DNA from: Pseudomonas lini
GTDB taxonomy: Bacteria > Pseudomonadota > Gammaproteobacteria > Pseudomonadales > Pseudomonadaceae
DNA length: 64,000 bases
Direction of reading: 5' to 3'
NCBI RefSeq assembly: GCF_030812475.1
Contig: NZ_JAUSSR010000016.1
Span: forward strand, 1 to 64,000
Below are positions 51,521 to 60,414 of the stretch, in pieces. Within the stretch, counting starts at the first letter, position 1, and each line of letters opens with the position of its first letter. The notes below the pieces were generated by a model. That model saw only the letters and a program-made list of their open reading frames with translations. It had not been told where the DNA came from and ran no database searches. Position numbers and translations under genes: made by a program.

Positions 51521-52375
51521 ATGACCAATTCTTTGCAACCTGCATATGCTCTGGTCCCGGGTGCGAACCTGGAGGCCTATGTGCACACGGTGAACAGCAT
51601 TCCATTGCTGACGCCGGAGCAGGAGCGCGAACTGGCCGAGAGTCTCTATTATGAGCAGGATTTGGGGGCGGCTCGGCAGATGGTGCTCGCCCACCTGCGT
51701 TTTGTCGTACATATCGCCCGTAGCTATTCCGGCTACGGTCTGGCTCAGGCTGACCTGATCCAGGAAGGCAACGTCGGCCTGATGAAGGCCGTGAAGCGTT
51801 TCAACCCGGAAATGGGCGTGCGCCTGGTGTCTTTTGCGGTGCACTGGATCAAGGCGGAAATCCACGAGTTCATCCTGCGCAACTGGCGCATCGTGAAAGT
51901 CGCGACCACCAAGGCCCAGCGCAAGCTGTTCTTCAACCTGCGCAGCCAGAAAAAACGCCTGGCGTGGCTGAACAACGAGGAAGTCCACCGTGTGGCGGAA
52001 AGCCTCGGCGTAGAGCCGCGGGAAGTGCGCGAGATGGAAAGTCGCCTGACCGGCCATGACATGGCCTTCGACCCGGCCGCGGAAGCGGACGACGACAGTG
52101 CATTCCAGTCGCCGGCCAATTATCTGGAAGACCACCGGTACGACCCGGCCCGTCAACTGGAAGACGCCGACTGGAGCGACAACTCCAACCACAACCTGCA
52201 CGAAGCGCTGGAAGTGCTGGATGACCGCAGCCGTGACATCCTCTACCAGCGCTGGCTGGCCGAAGAAAAAGCCACGCTGCACGACCTGGCGCAGAAGTAC
52301 AACGTGTCGGCCGAGCGTATTCGTCAGCTCGAGAAGAGCGCGATGAACAAGCTCAAGTTGTCGATCGCCGCGTAA
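51521..52375 (+). CDS. rpoH: Heat-shock sigma factor RpoH (sigma-32)
   Basis: A 284-residue sigma factor, the P. aeruginosa length. Region 2 includes GYGLAQADLIQEGNVGLMKAVKRFNPEMGVRLVSFAVHWI-type core sequence (about 75-115) and the RpoH box region QRKLFFNLR (about 130-138). Region 4 ends YNVSAERIRQLEKSAMNKLK. ATG 51521 follows GGAGG; the longer frame from 51449 overlaps the promoter. It is followed by a strong terminator. Confidence 0.97.
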   Translation: MTNSLQPAYALVPGANLEAYVHTVNSIPLLTPEQERELAESLYYEQDLGAARQMVLAHLRFVVHIARSYSGYGLAQADLIQEGNVGLMKAVKRFNPEMGVRLVSFAVHWIKAEIHEFILRNWRIVKVATTKAQRKLFFNLRSQKKRLAWLNNEEVHRVAESLGVEPREVREMESRLTGHDMAFDPAAEADDDSAFQSPANYLEDHRYDPARQLEDADWSDNSNHNLHEALEVLDDRSRDILYQRWLAEEKATLHDLAQKYNVSAERIRQLEKSAMNKLKLSIAA

Positions 52376-52393
52376 CCGGCGAACGGCAATATA

Positions 52394-52425
52394 AAAACGC
52401 CCCGATCATTGATCGGGGCGTTTTT
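52394..52425 (+). terminator. Rho-independent terminator of rpoH
   Basis: AAAAACGCCCCGATCA and its mirror TGATCGGGGCGTTTTT form a near-perfect hairpin ending in T5, 18 bp after the rpoH stop. The A-tract on the left makes it bidirectional. Confidence 0.95.
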
Positions 52426-52461
52426 GTTTGTGCCCAGTTTTCCCGAATTGCCTCTGCCCCC

Positions 52462-52551
52462 TGTGGGAGCGAGCCTGCTCGCGAAAGCGGTCGGTCATTC
52501 AGCTTATATTGTGACTGACCGGACGCCTTCGCGAGCAGGCTCGCTCCCACA
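52462..52551. repeat. REPIN between convergent genes
   Basis: TGTGGGAGCGAGCCTGCTCG and its mirror CGAGCAGGCTCGCTCCCACA lie between rpoH and mtgA. The spacer has an inner dyad GGTCGGTCA/TGACTGACC. Confidence 0.9.
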
Positions 52552-52584
52552 GGGGATTTTTGGTGTTCGGGAGATAGCGATCGG

Positions 52585-53307
52585 TTATTGAGACCAAGGC
52601 GCTCGGCGTGAATCGTTGATGCCCACCAGATAACTGTCGCCACCCAGCTGACTCATCTGCTGCCGAATCCACCCCGCCCGCCGAGCTACGTAGTTGGTCG
52701 GATGGCTGGCACTCCACACGCGCGGGTTTGGCAGTACGGCCGCCAGCAAGCTCGATTGCTGTCGGCTCAGACCCTTGGCGCTTACGCCAAAGTGATGCCT
52801 GGCCGCCGCTTCGGCGCCGAATACCCCTTCATCCCATTCGACGCTGTTGAGGTACACCTCAAGAATCCGCTGCTTGGGCCAAAGCACCTCGATCAGTCCG
52901 GTGAACCAGGCTTCCAGACCTTTGCGCAACCAGCTGCGGCCAGACCACAGGAACAGGTTTTTCGAGACTTGCTGGCTCAGGGTGCTGGCCCCCCGGACAG
53001 TGCCGCCGAGCTCGTTATGGGCCAGGGCCTTCTGAATCGCGCCAAAGTCAAAACCCCAATGCTCCGGGAATTTCTGATCCTCGCCCGCAATCACCGCGAC
53101 TTTCAGGTCGTCGGAGATTTCATCCCAGGGCTTCCATGTGCGTTGCAGGTCAATTGGCTCGCCGTCGATCCAGGATTCGATCTTGCGCTCGACCATCAGC
53201 GTGGTCCCTGGCGGCGGCACCACGCGGAAAATCAAGACCAGCAGTACACTGCCCCCCGCGAACCAGAGCAGGGCCTTCGTGAATCGTCGCAAAAATATAC
53301 GCAGCAT
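52585..53307 (-). CDS. mtgA: Monofunctional peptidoglycan glycosyltransferase
   Basis: A 240-residue GT51 enzyme that polymerises lipid II. One N-terminal membrane anchor (about 8-28). The catalytic motif EDQKFPEHWGFD is at about 75-86, then GASTLSQQVSKNLFLW at about 105-120. Its size excludes a transpeptidase domain. Same place relative to rpoH as in PAO1. Confidence 0.95.
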   Translation of the reverse strand: MLRIFLRRFTKALLWFAGGSVLLVLIFRVVPPPGTTLMVERKIESWIDGEPIDLQRTWKPWDEISDDLKVAVIAGEDQKFPEHWGFDFGAIQKALAHNELGGTVRGASTLSQQVSKNLFLWSGRSWLRKGLEAWFTGLIEVLWPKQRILEVYLNSVEWDEGVFGAEAAARHHFGVSAKGLSRQQSSLLAAVLPNPRVWSASHPTNYVARRAGWIRQQMSQLGGDSYLVGINDSRRAPWSQ

Positions 53308-53381
53308 AGAGATGGCTTGGCCGAACCCGTCGAGCGGGCCATTATACAGACCCTGTGGATCGAGTCTGACTGGAGTTCTTC

Positions 53382-53753
53382 ATGCTGCGTGGCTTTCTGA
53401 TGCTGGCCGCTTTCTTCGGCTTCACCGGCGTTGCCCTTGGCGCGTTCGCCGCTCATGGCTTGAAAAGCCGTCTGACGCCAGAGTACCTGGCGATCTTCCA
53501 TACCGGCGTCACCTACCAGCTGGTGCACACCCTGGCATTGCTGGGTGTGGCGCTGCTGGCCACGCAGATCCCCGGTCGCTTGATCACTTGGGCCGGAGCG
53601 TCCTTTGCCATCGGCATTGTGCTGTTTTCCGGTAGCTTGTACCTGTTGACCATGACCGGCATCAGCAAGCTCGGCATCATCACGCCCTTTGGCGGCCTGG
53701 CATTCCTGGTCGGCTGGTTCTGCCTGGGCCTCGCCGCCTGGCGGCTGGCGTGA
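53382..53753 (+). CDS. DUF423 membrane protein
   Basis: A 123-residue inner-membrane protein with four helices and the family pattern LGAFAAHGLKSRLTPEYLAIFHTGVTYQ (about 19-46). Role unknown across bacteria. It diverges from mtgA and is followed by a REPIN and thiS. Confidence 0.88.
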   Translation: MLRGFLMLAAFFGFTGVALGAFAAHGLKSRLTPEYLAIFHTGVTYQLVHTLALLGVALLATQIPGRLITWAGASFAIGIVLFSGSLYLLTMTGISKLGIITPFGGLAFLVGWFCLGLAAWRLA

Positions 53754-53758
53754 TCACC

Positions 53759-53858
53759 TGTAGGAGCGAGCTTGCTCGCGATGGACGTCAACGATAACGC
53801 GTGCTTATTGATAAAACGTGTTGCTCTGACGTTTTTCGCGAGCAAGCTCGCTCCTACA
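53759..53858. repeat. REPIN between DUF423 gene and thiS
   Basis: TGTAGGAGCGAGCTTGCTCG at 53759 with its mirror ending at 53858. One of the few REPINs here between genes on the same strand. Confidence 0.9.
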
Positions 53859-53883
53859 GGGGGTGTATTTCAAGACGAATGGC

Positions 53884-53913
53884 TTGGGTCGCCAAGACTG
53901 ATCGGGCTAGAAT
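53884..53913 (+). promoter_or_regulatory. Candidate sigma-70 promoter of thiS-thiG
   Basis: TTGGGT (53884-53889) and TAGAAT (53908-53913) are separated by 18 bp, 34 bp before the thiS start. No TPP riboswitch-like conserved core was recognised in the short leader. Confidence 0.5.
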
Positions 53914-53946
53914 GCCAGCCCCTAAAAATGATGGCGGCCATTCGGT

Positions 53947-54147
53947 ATGCGCATTCAATTGAACGGCGAATCCCTTGAACTGCCCGACGGCGAAACCGTT
54001 GCGGCCTTGCTGACCCGTCTGGAGCTGACCGGGCGCCGGGTGGCGGTCGAACTCAATCTGGATATCGTCCCGCGCAGCCAACACGCTGAAACCACGCTGA
54101 ACGACGGCGATTCGGTCGAAGTGGTTCACGCCATCGGCGGCGGCTAG
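53947..54147 (+). CDS. thiS: Thiamine sulfur-carrier protein ThiS
   Basis: A 66-residue ubiquitin-like protein ending in the GlyGly needed for thiocarboxylation (HAIGGG). It carries sulfur to ThiG for thiazole synthesis. thiG follows 60 bp downstream. Confidence 0.95.
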   Translation: MRIQLNGESLELPDGETVAALLTRLELTGRRVAVELNLDIVPRSQHAETTLNDGDSVEVVHAIGGG

Positions 54148-54207
54148 TCGTCCGGCACCAAAGGGCACAGAATTCTGCAAGAACCTCACCCCTACAGAGG
54201 ATTTCCC

Positions 54208-55002
54208 ATGAGCATCGTTCGTAGCGACAAGCCCTTCGTCCTGGCCGGTCGTACCTACCAGTCGCGTTTGCTGGTAGGCACCGGCAAGTACCGCGACATG
54301 GAAGAAACCCGCCTGGCCATCGAGGCCTCGGGTGCCGAGATCGTCACCTTCGCCGTGCGCCGCACCAACCTCGGCCAGAATCCGGGCGAACCGAACCTGC
54401 TCGAAGTCCTGTCGCCGGAGCGCTACACCTTCCTGCCGAACACCGCCGGTTGCTTCGACGCTACCGAGGCTGTGCGCACCTGTCGCCTGGCCCGTGAGCT
54501 GCTCGGTGGCCACAACCTGGTGAAGCTGGAAGTGCTGGCGGACCAGAAAACCCTGTTCCCCAACGTGATCGAAACCCTCAAGGCCGCCGAAGTGCTGGTC
54601 AAGGAAGGTTTCGACGTGATGGTCTACACCAGCGATGATCCGATCATCGCCCGCCAACTGGCGGAAATCGGCGTTATCGCGGTGATGCCGCTGGCCGGTC
54701 TGATCGGCACGGGCCTGGGGATCTGCAACCCGTACAACCTGCAGATCATCCTCGAAGAAGCCAAGATTCCGGTGCTGGTGGACGCCGGTGTCGGTACCGC
54801 TTCCGACGCCACCATTGCCATGGAACTGGGCTGCGAGGCGGTGCTGATGAACTCGGCCATCGCCCATGCCCAGCAGCCGATCATGATGGCTGAAGCCATG
54901 AAACACGCGATCGTCGCGGGCCGCCTGGCCTACCTCGCCGGGCGCATGCCGAAAAAACTCTATGCCAGCGCCTCCTCGCCGCTGGATGGTCTGATCAAGT
55001 AA
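54208..55002 (+). CDS. thiG: Thiazole synthase ThiG
   Basis: A 264-residue TIM-barrel enzyme that builds the thiazole ring from deoxyxylulose phosphate, dehydroglycine and ThiS-thiocarboxylate. The Schiff-base lysine is Lys106 in LVKLEVLAD. The phosphate-binding regions GLIGTGLGICNP and DAGVGTASDA are intact. trmB starts 9 bp after its stop. Confidence 0.96.
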   Translation: MSIVRSDKPFVLAGRTYQSRLLVGTGKYRDMEETRLAIEASGAEIVTFAVRRTNLGQNPGEPNLLEVLSPERYTFLPNTAGCFDATEAVRTCRLARELLGGHNLVKLEVLADQKTLFPNVIETLKAAEVLVKEGFDVMVYTSDDPIIARQLAEIGVIAVMPLAGLIGTGLGICNPYNLQIILEEAKIPVLVDAGVGTASDATIAMELGCEAVLMNSAIAHAQQPIMMAEAMKHAIVAGRLAYLAGRMPKKLYASASSPLDGLIK

Positions 55003-55011
55003 GAGCCATTG

Positions 55012-55737
55012 ATGACTGAATCGAACGAAACGCCTATCCAGACGGAAGAAGGCGAAGAGCGCCAACACCGCCGCATCAAGAGTTTTGTGATGCGCGCCGG
55101 GCGCATGACCGAAGGCCAGCAGCGCGGTCTGGACCAGGGCACGCCGCTGTTCGTGCTGCCATTGGCCGATGCGCCGGTGGACTTCGATCAGGTATTCGGC
55201 CGTTCGGCACCGCGCTCGCTGGAGATCGGTTTCGGCATGGGCCATTCACTGCTGGAAATGGCCGCCGCCTCGCCGGAACAGGATTTCATTGGCGTGGAAG
55301 TGCACCGTCCGGGGGTTGGCGCGCTGCTCAATGGCGTGCTGACCCAGGGGCTGACCAATCTGCGGGTCTACGATTGCGATGCGATCGAAGTGCTCAACCG
55401 TTGCGTGGCCGACAACAGCCTCGATCGCCTGATGCTGTTCTTCCCCGACCCGTGGCACAAGAGCCGCCACCACAAGCGTCGTATCGTTCAGGCGTCGTTC
55501 GCTGAGCTGGTGCGCAGCAAGTTGAAGGTCGGCGGGGTGCTGCACATGGCTACCGATTGGGAGCCCTATGCCGAATACATGCTGGAAGTGATGAATGTCG
55601 CGCCGGGTTATCGCAACCTGGCCGAAGACGGCAAGTGCGTCCCGCGCCCGACCGAGCGCCCGATCACCAAGTTCGAACGCCGTGGCGAACGGCTTGGGCA
55701 TGGCGTGTGGGATCTCAAGTTCGAAAAACAGTCCTGA
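55012..55737 (+). CDS. trmB: tRNA (guanine46-N7)-methyltransferase
   Basis: A 241-residue SAM methyltransferase forming m7G46 in tRNA. The SAM motif LEIGFGMGHSLLEMA is at about 67-81, and the family motif FFPDPWHKSRHHKRR at about 143-157. ATG 55012 is chosen over TTG 55009. Cotranscription with thiSG is likely. Confidence 0.95.
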   Translation: MTESNETPIQTEEGEERQHRRIKSFVMRAGRMTEGQQRGLDQGTPLFVLPLADAPVDFDQVFGRSAPRSLEIGFGMGHSLLEMAAASPEQDFIGVEVHRPGVGALLNGVLTQGLTNLRVYDCDAIEVLNRCVADNSLDRLMLFFPDPWHKSRHHKRRIVQASFAELVRSKLKVGGVLHMATDWEPYAEYMLEVMNVAPGYRNLAEDGKCVPRPTERPITKFERRGERLGHGVWDLKFEKQS

Positions 55738-55754
55738 GCCCTACGCCACACACC

Positions 55755-55836
55755 TGTAGGAGCCGGCTTGCTGGCGATGGAGTGTCAGACACATCAATAT
55801 TGACTGACACCCATCGCCAGCAAGCCGGCTCCTACA
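55755..55836. repeat. REPIN between convergent genes
   Basis: TGTAGGAGCCGGCTTGCTGG at 55755 and its mirror ending at 55836. The inner dyad GTGTCAG/CTGACAC makes the whole element nearly one hairpin. Confidence 0.92.
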
Positions 55837-55857
55837 GGTTTTTTTGCGTGTCTAAAA

Positions 55858-56181
55858 TCAGCGGCGGTCTGCGACCACGCCGATCAGCACCAGCACCACC
55901 AGCAATACCGGCGCCAGGCTGTAGTTGTTGAACTGGCTCAGCCCCTTGATGATCCACGGCGTGGCGTAGATCAGCGCCACGCCGCTGCCGACCATGCACA
56001 CCAGGGCCATCAGCGGCACGCGCAAGGCGCCGGCGATGCTGCCCAGGCGTTGTTCGACCCAGCCTTTGATATCCGCGCCAAACAGCACCAGCAGGCAGCC
56101 TACCAGGGCCAGGGCGATTTCCGAGAGATTGCTGCGACTCCAGCGGGACGCCGTGGCGAGCAGGTCGAGTACCAAGTCCAT
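55858..56181 (-). CDS. DUF3392 membrane protein
   Basis: A 107-residue protein with three probable helices (about 20-37, 52-70 and 83-103), matching DUF3392. It is the last gene of the leftward chain starting at metX, 9 bp after hemW. Function unknown. Confidence 0.82.
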   Translation of the reverse strand: MDLVLDLLATASRWSRSNLSEIALALVGCLLVLFGADIKGWVEQRLGSIAGALRVPLMALVCMVGSGVALIYATPWIIKGLSQFNNYSLAPVLLVVLVLIGVVADRR

Positions 56182-56190
56182 TCGATTTCC

Positions 56191-57396
56191 TTATGTCAGA
56201 AATTTCTGCAGCAAGTCATTGAGAAACAGTTGCCCGCGCATCGTGGCCGCCAGACGTGACGGTTCGACCTGCAACAAGCCACTTTGTTCGGCCTCGCGGC
56301 GGCCTTCGGCGAAGCTTTCCAGGGTCAACCCGGTGCGTTGCGGATACAAGCGCGACTCGACGCCTTCGGTGAGGCGCAAGGCGTTCATCAGGAACTCGAA
56401 CGGCAACTCTTCGTTGGTCAGGGTTTTCTCCCCCGCCTGGAAGCTTTTGGCCGGGTTGAGGTAGTCCTTCGGCAGGCGCGTCTTCCAGGTGCGCACGATG
56501 CGTCCGTCCGGATGACTGAGCTTGCCGTGGGCACCGGCGCCGATGCCGATGAAGTCGCCGAAACTCCAGTAATTGAGGTTATGCCGCGCTGCGCGACCGG
56601 GTTGGGCATAGGCCGAGACTTCGTATTGCGCGTAACCGTGCTCGGCCAGCAGGGCCTGACCGGCTTCCTGGATGTCCCACAAGGTATCGTCTTCCGGCAG
56701 TGTCGGTGGCTGGTTCCAGAACACCGTGTTCGGCTCCAGCGTCAGCTGATACCAGGACAAGTGGGTCGGCTTCAGGGCGATGGCTTGGCGCAGGTCGTCC
56801 AGGGCGTCGTCCAGGGACTGATCGGGCAACCCGTGCATCAGGTCCAGGTTGAAGTTGTCGAAGCCAGCCTGCCGGGCCATGCCGGCGGCACGCACGGCTT
56901 CATCGCCGTTGTGAATCCGCCCCAGCGCCTTGAGTTTCTCTTCCTGAAAGCTCTGGATACCAATCGACAGGCGATTGATCCCCAGCTTTCGGTAGGCGAC
57001 GAATTTTTCCTGCTCGAACGTCCCGGGATTGGCTTCCAGGGTGATTTCGATGTCGCTGGCAAACGCAATGCGTTGCTCGACGCCTTTGAGCAAGCGGCCC
57101 AATGCCTCGGCGCTGAACAGGCTAGGCGTGCCGCCACCGAAGAAGATCGAGCTCAGTTCACGGCCATAAACCGCGTGCAGGTCCTGATCGAGGTCGGCCA
57201 GCAAGGCGTCCACATACTCTTCTTCCGGCAGCACCGGTGCGGCGGTGTGGGAGTTGAAGTCGCAATAAGGGCACTTGCGCACACACCACGGGATGTGGAT
57301 GTACAGCGCCAGGGGCGGCAGCGTGGGGAGTGCAGCCCGTGGCGATTGCGCGGCGCCACCGAAAATCAGCGGCGACGCGGACGATTCGAGGGTCAT
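56191..57396 (-). CDS. hemW: Radical SAM heme chaperone HemW
   Basis: A 401-residue HemN-like protein. The Fe-S/SAM motif is CVRKCPYCDFNSH (about 37-49). GGGTPS lies near 87-92, and a C-terminal HemN domain follows. It lacks the extended N-terminus of the true oxygen-independent coproporphyrinogen oxidase, so heme delivery (HemW) is preferred. ATG 57396 overlaps the rdgB stop by 4 bp. Confidence 0.92.
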   Translation of the reverse strand: MTLESSASPLIFGGAAQSPRAALPTLPPLALYIHIPWCVRKCPYCDFNSHTAAPVLPEEEYVDALLADLDQDLHAVYGRELSSIFFGGGTPSLFSAEALGRLLKGVEQRIAFASDIEITLEANPGTFEQEKFVAYRKLGINRLSIGIQSFQEEKLKALGRIHNGDEAVRAAGMARQAGFDNFNLDLMHGLPDQSLDDALDDLRQAIALKPTHLSWYQLTLEPNTVFWNQPPTLPEDDTLWDIQEAGQALLAEHGYAQYEVSAYAQPGRAARHNLNYWSFGDFIGIGAGAHGKLSHPDGRIVRTWKTRLPKDYLNPAKSFQAGEKTLTNEELPFEFLMNALRLTEGVESRLYPQRTGLTLESFAEGRREAEQSGLLQVEPSRLAATMRGQLFLNDLLQKFLT

Positions 57397-57989
57397 TTCA
57401 AGCCCAGACGCTGGCGCAGCAGATCCATTGCACGGGCGCGGTGGCTGATGAGGTTCTTTTCGCTCGGACTCAGTTCGGCGCTGGAGCAATCGCGCTCCGG
57501 CACCCAGAACAGTGGGTCATAGCCGAAACCGTGCTCGCCGCTGGCCTTGGCGAGTATGCGGCCGTGCCACAGGCCTTCGCAGAGGATCGGCAACGGATCG
57601 TCCGCATGACGTACCAACGCCAGCACGCAGACGAACTGCGCGCCGCGCTCGGTTTCAGGCACGTCTTTCAAGGCATCCAGCAGTTTGGCGTTGTTCGCCG
57701 CATCGCCCTGGCCGTCGGCATAGCGGGCCGAGTAGATGCCTGGGGCACCGCAAAGAAAATCCACCGCCAGCCCGGAATCGTCGGCCAGTGCCGGCAGCCC
57801 GGAGATGCGCGCGGCATTGCGCGCCTTGAGAATGGCGTTTTCGACGAACGACAGGCCGGTTTCTTCAGGTTCGACGCTGCTGAATTCGCCGATCGAGCGC
57901 AACTGCACCGATTCGCCGAGCATGGCCTGGAGTTCCTTGAGTTTGCCGGCGTTATGGCTGGCCAGTACGAGTTGCGTGAAATTGATCAT
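57393..57989 (-). CDS. rdgB: XTP/dITP pyrophosphatase
   Basis: A 198-residue house-cleaning enzyme hydrolysing non-canonical purine nucleoside triphosphates. The substrate motif LASHNAGKLKELQ is at about 8-20, LADDSGL near 66-72, and the C-terminal SHRARAM near 182. It has ATGA overlaps with both flanking genes. Confidence 0.96.
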   Translation of the reverse strand: MINFTQLVLASHNAGKLKELQAMLGESVQLRSIGEFSSVEPEETGLSFVENAILKARNAARISGLPALADDSGLAVDFLCGAPGIYSARYADGQGDAANNAKLLDALKDVPETERGAQFVCVLALVRHADDPLPILCEGLWHGRILAKASGEHGFGYDPLFWVPERDCSSAELSPSEKNLISHRARAMDLLRQRLGLK

Positions 57990-58420
57990 TCGCCGGGGAA
58001 AAGCTCTTGGTTGAAATTGATGGTGTTGGTTTTGTCACCGCTCTTCACGTTGATCTGGAAGGTGCGGGTTTCCTGCTGATCGACCGGATATTGCGCGATG
58101 TAGTAGACAGCGCCCTGTTCGGTGATCTGTTTGAATTTCAATGAGACACTTTGGCTGGTGAGGTCTTTGACCGTGCCGTTGACTTCGGCGGTCAGAGGCT
58201 TGCCATCCTTGAGCACGGAAACGTTGATCACACCCTGGTTCTTGCTTCGTGTCAGCCCGGCCGCTTTGGCGATATCGGGTGTCAGGAAGGTGGAATTGAA
58301 CGTGTTGTAATGCACTGTCACGTCGCCAAAGGTTTCCTGACGTTCGCCCTTGATGACGTCGGCGGCCATGGCCGTGACGCTCAGGCAGGCAGTAAGTAAG
58401 AACAGCGCTAGACGACCCAT
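57986..58420 (-). CDS. DUF4426 periplasmic protein
   Basis: A 144-residue secreted protein with signal peptide MGRLALFLLTACLSVTAMA and a beta-rich mature domain starting ADVIKGERQETFGDVTVHYN. The family is unassigned. The start at 58420 has good spacing from AGGAGA; the ATG at 58426 would be too close. It is coupled to rdgB. Confidence 0.83.
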   Translation of the reverse strand: MGRLALFLLTACLSVTAMAADVIKGERQETFGDVTVHYNTFNSTFLTPDIAKAAGLTRSKNQGVINVSVLKDGKPLTAEVNGTVKDLTSQSVSLKFKQITEQGAVYYIAQYPVDQQETRTFQINVKSGDKTNTINFNQELFPGE

Positions 58421-58446
58421 GATCATTCTCCTCGAAGTGTGGTGAT

Positions 58447-59067
58447 TCAGACCGCGACCTTGTGGTCCGCAAGCCCCGGGCTGCTGACGCGGTAAATACC
58501 GATCTCACCTAACAGATTAGGCCATAGCTTACTGGCCCACCCGTGCCGATGCTGTTGATCCACGGCCAACCGATCAATGACCCTGGCCTCACGTTCGCGA
58601 CACAAGGCTTCAAAGTCGGCGAAGGTGCAAAAGTGGATGTTCGGCGTGTTGTACCAGGTGTAGGGCAGAAAGTCGGACACCGGCATCCGGCCCTTGCTCG
58701 CCAGGTACCAGCGGCAGCGCCAGTGACCGAAGTTGGGGAACGTGATGATGCATTGGCGACCGACGCGCAGCATTTCCTCGAGGATCCTGTCCGGGTAATG
58801 TACCGCTTGCAGCGCCTGGGTCATGACCACGACGTCGAAGCTGTTGCTGGCGAAGTTGCCGAGGCCCTTGTCCAGGTCCTGTTCGATGACGTTGATGCCC
58901 TTGGCCACGCATTCGGCGATGTTGTCCGGGTCGTTTTCCAGGCCATAACCGGTCACTTGCTTGTTGTCCCGCAGCCAGGTCAGCAATTCACCGTTACCGC
59001 AGCCGAGGTCGAGCACGCGGCTGCCGGCGGGGATCCATTCCTGGATGATGTCCAGATCGGCTCTCAT
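58447..59067 (-). CDS. metW: Methionine biosynthesis protein MetW
   Basis: A 206-residue methyltransferase-fold protein with the SAM loop VLDLGCGNGELL (about 19-30). It is paired with metX (7-bp gap) as in many proteobacteria, where both are needed for homoserine acylation. Its exact reaction is not established. Confidence 0.93.
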   Translation of the reverse strand: MRADLDIIQEWIPAGSRVLDLGCGNGELLTWLRDNKQVTGYGLENDPDNIAECVAKGINVIEQDLDKGLGNFASNSFDVVVMTQALQAVHYPDRILEEMLRVGRQCIITFPNFGHWRCRWYLASKGRMPVSDFLPYTWYNTPNIHFCTFADFEALCREREARVIDRLAVDQQHRHGWASKLWPNLLGEIGIYRVSSPGLADHKVAV

Positions 59068-59074
59068 GTCTTCC

Positions 59075-60214
59075 TCAAAGCGATATGCGTTTCATGTAGT
59101 TGCCGAACGCCTGCAAATAGCGTGGGATCGGGATCAGGAAGGCGTCATGGCCTTGCGGAGCGTCGATTTCCAGGTAGCAGACGTCTTTTTTGGCGGCCAT
59201 CAGTGCGTCCACCAACTCCCGCGAACGGGCAGGCGAGAAGCGCCAGTCGGTGGTGAACGACATCACGCAGAACCTGGCGGTGGCGCCGGCGAAGGTTTTC
59301 GCCAGGTCATCGTCGAAATTCGCTGCCGGATCGAAATAGTCCAGCGCCTTGGTCATCAGCAGGTACGTGTTGGCGTCGAAACGCCCGGAAAACTCTTCAC
59401 CCTGGTAGCGCAGGTAGCTTTCGACCTGGAACTCGACGCTGTGAAAGTCGTAGTTGAGCTTTTCGCTCTTCAGGCCGCGGCCGAATTTCTCGCCCATGGA
59501 ATCGTCGGACAGGTAGGTGATGTGCCCGACCATCCGCGCCAGCATCAACCCGCGCTTGGGGATTACGCCCGCTTCCTGGAACGAGCCGCCGTGAAATTCC
59601 GGGTCGGTCAGGATCGCCTGGCGCGCCACTTCGTTGAATGCGATGTTCTGCGCCGACAGCTTGGGTGCCGAGGCGATGGCCAGGCAGTGCCGCACGCGGT
59701 CCGGATAGGTGATCGTCCACTGCAAGGCCTGCATGCCGCCGAGGCTGCCGCCAATCACGGCGGCCCACTGGCTGATGCCGAGCAGGTCGGACAGGCGTGC
59801 CTGGCTGTGCACCCAGTCTTCCACGGTCAGGACGGGGAAGTCGGCACCGAACGGCTTGCCGGTCTCCGGGTTGATGCTGCTCGGGCCGGTGGAGCCGTTG
59901 CAGCCGCCTAGGTTGTTCAGGCTGACCACGAAGAACGTGTTGGTGTCGATCGGTTTGCCGGGGCCGATGCAGCTGTCCCACCAACCGGGTTTGCGGTCGT
60001 CGGGGCTGTGGAAGCCGGCGGCATGATGGTGGCCGGACAAGGCGTGGCAGATCAGCACGGCGTTGCTCGCCGTGGCGTTCAGCGTACCGTATGTCTCGTA
60101 TATCAGGTCATAGGCCGGGAGCGAACGGCCGCAGGCCAAGGCCAGGGGTTCGCTGAAGTGCGCCACTTGCGGCGTCACCAGACCAACAGAATCGGGGGGG
60201 AAGGCAGCTGGCAT
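59075..60214 (-). CDS. metX: Homoserine O-acyltransferase MetX
   Basis: A 379-residue alpha/beta-hydrolase-fold acyltransferase for the first methionine-specific step. The nucleophile Ser157 is in VIGGSLGGMQAL. The Asp and His come near the C-terminus (FTTDWRFSP and QGHDAFLI). In pseudomonads MetX proteins are reported to use succinyl-CoA although the fold is that of the acetyltransferase, so the acyl donor is not decided here. Confidence 0.92.
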   Translation of the reverse strand: MPAAFPPDSVGLVTPQVAHFSEPLALACGRSLPAYDLIYETYGTLNATASNAVLICHALSGHHHAAGFHSPDDRKPGWWDSCIGPGKPIDTNTFFVVSLNNLGGCNGSTGPSSINPETGKPFGADFPVLTVEDWVHSQARLSDLLGISQWAAVIGGSLGGMQALQWTITYPDRVRHCLAIASAPKLSAQNIAFNEVARQAILTDPEFHGGSFQEAGVIPKRGLMLARMVGHITYLSDDSMGEKFGRGLKSEKLNYDFHSVEFQVESYLRYQGEEFSGRFDANTYLLMTKALDYFDPAANFDDDLAKTFAGATARFCVMSFTTDWRFSPARSRELVDALMAAKKDVCYLEIDAPQGHDAFLIPIPRYLQAFGNYMKRISL

Positions 60215-60317
60215 CGACCCTGCTCTCGTTGAAATGAGGCGTAAGTCTAAAGACCGGTGGGGTTAGCGGCAAGCAAAGGCCGGGCCTGATTTCATTCAGT
60301 CAGACCGAGGTGCGCCC

Positions 60318-60384
60318 TTCGCGAGCAAGCCCGCTCCCACAGGGGTACGCATTCCAATGTGGGAGCGTGGCTTGCCCGCGATGA
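60318..60384. repeat. REPIN upstream of metX
   Basis: TTCGCGAGCAAGCCCGCTCC facing TGTGGGAGCGTGGCTTGCCC, which has one extra T in the stem. It separates metX from the yggT gene on the same strand. Confidence 0.85.
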
Positions 60385-60414
60385 ACGATCACGCGGTCAG
60401 CTTGCCGTGCAGGG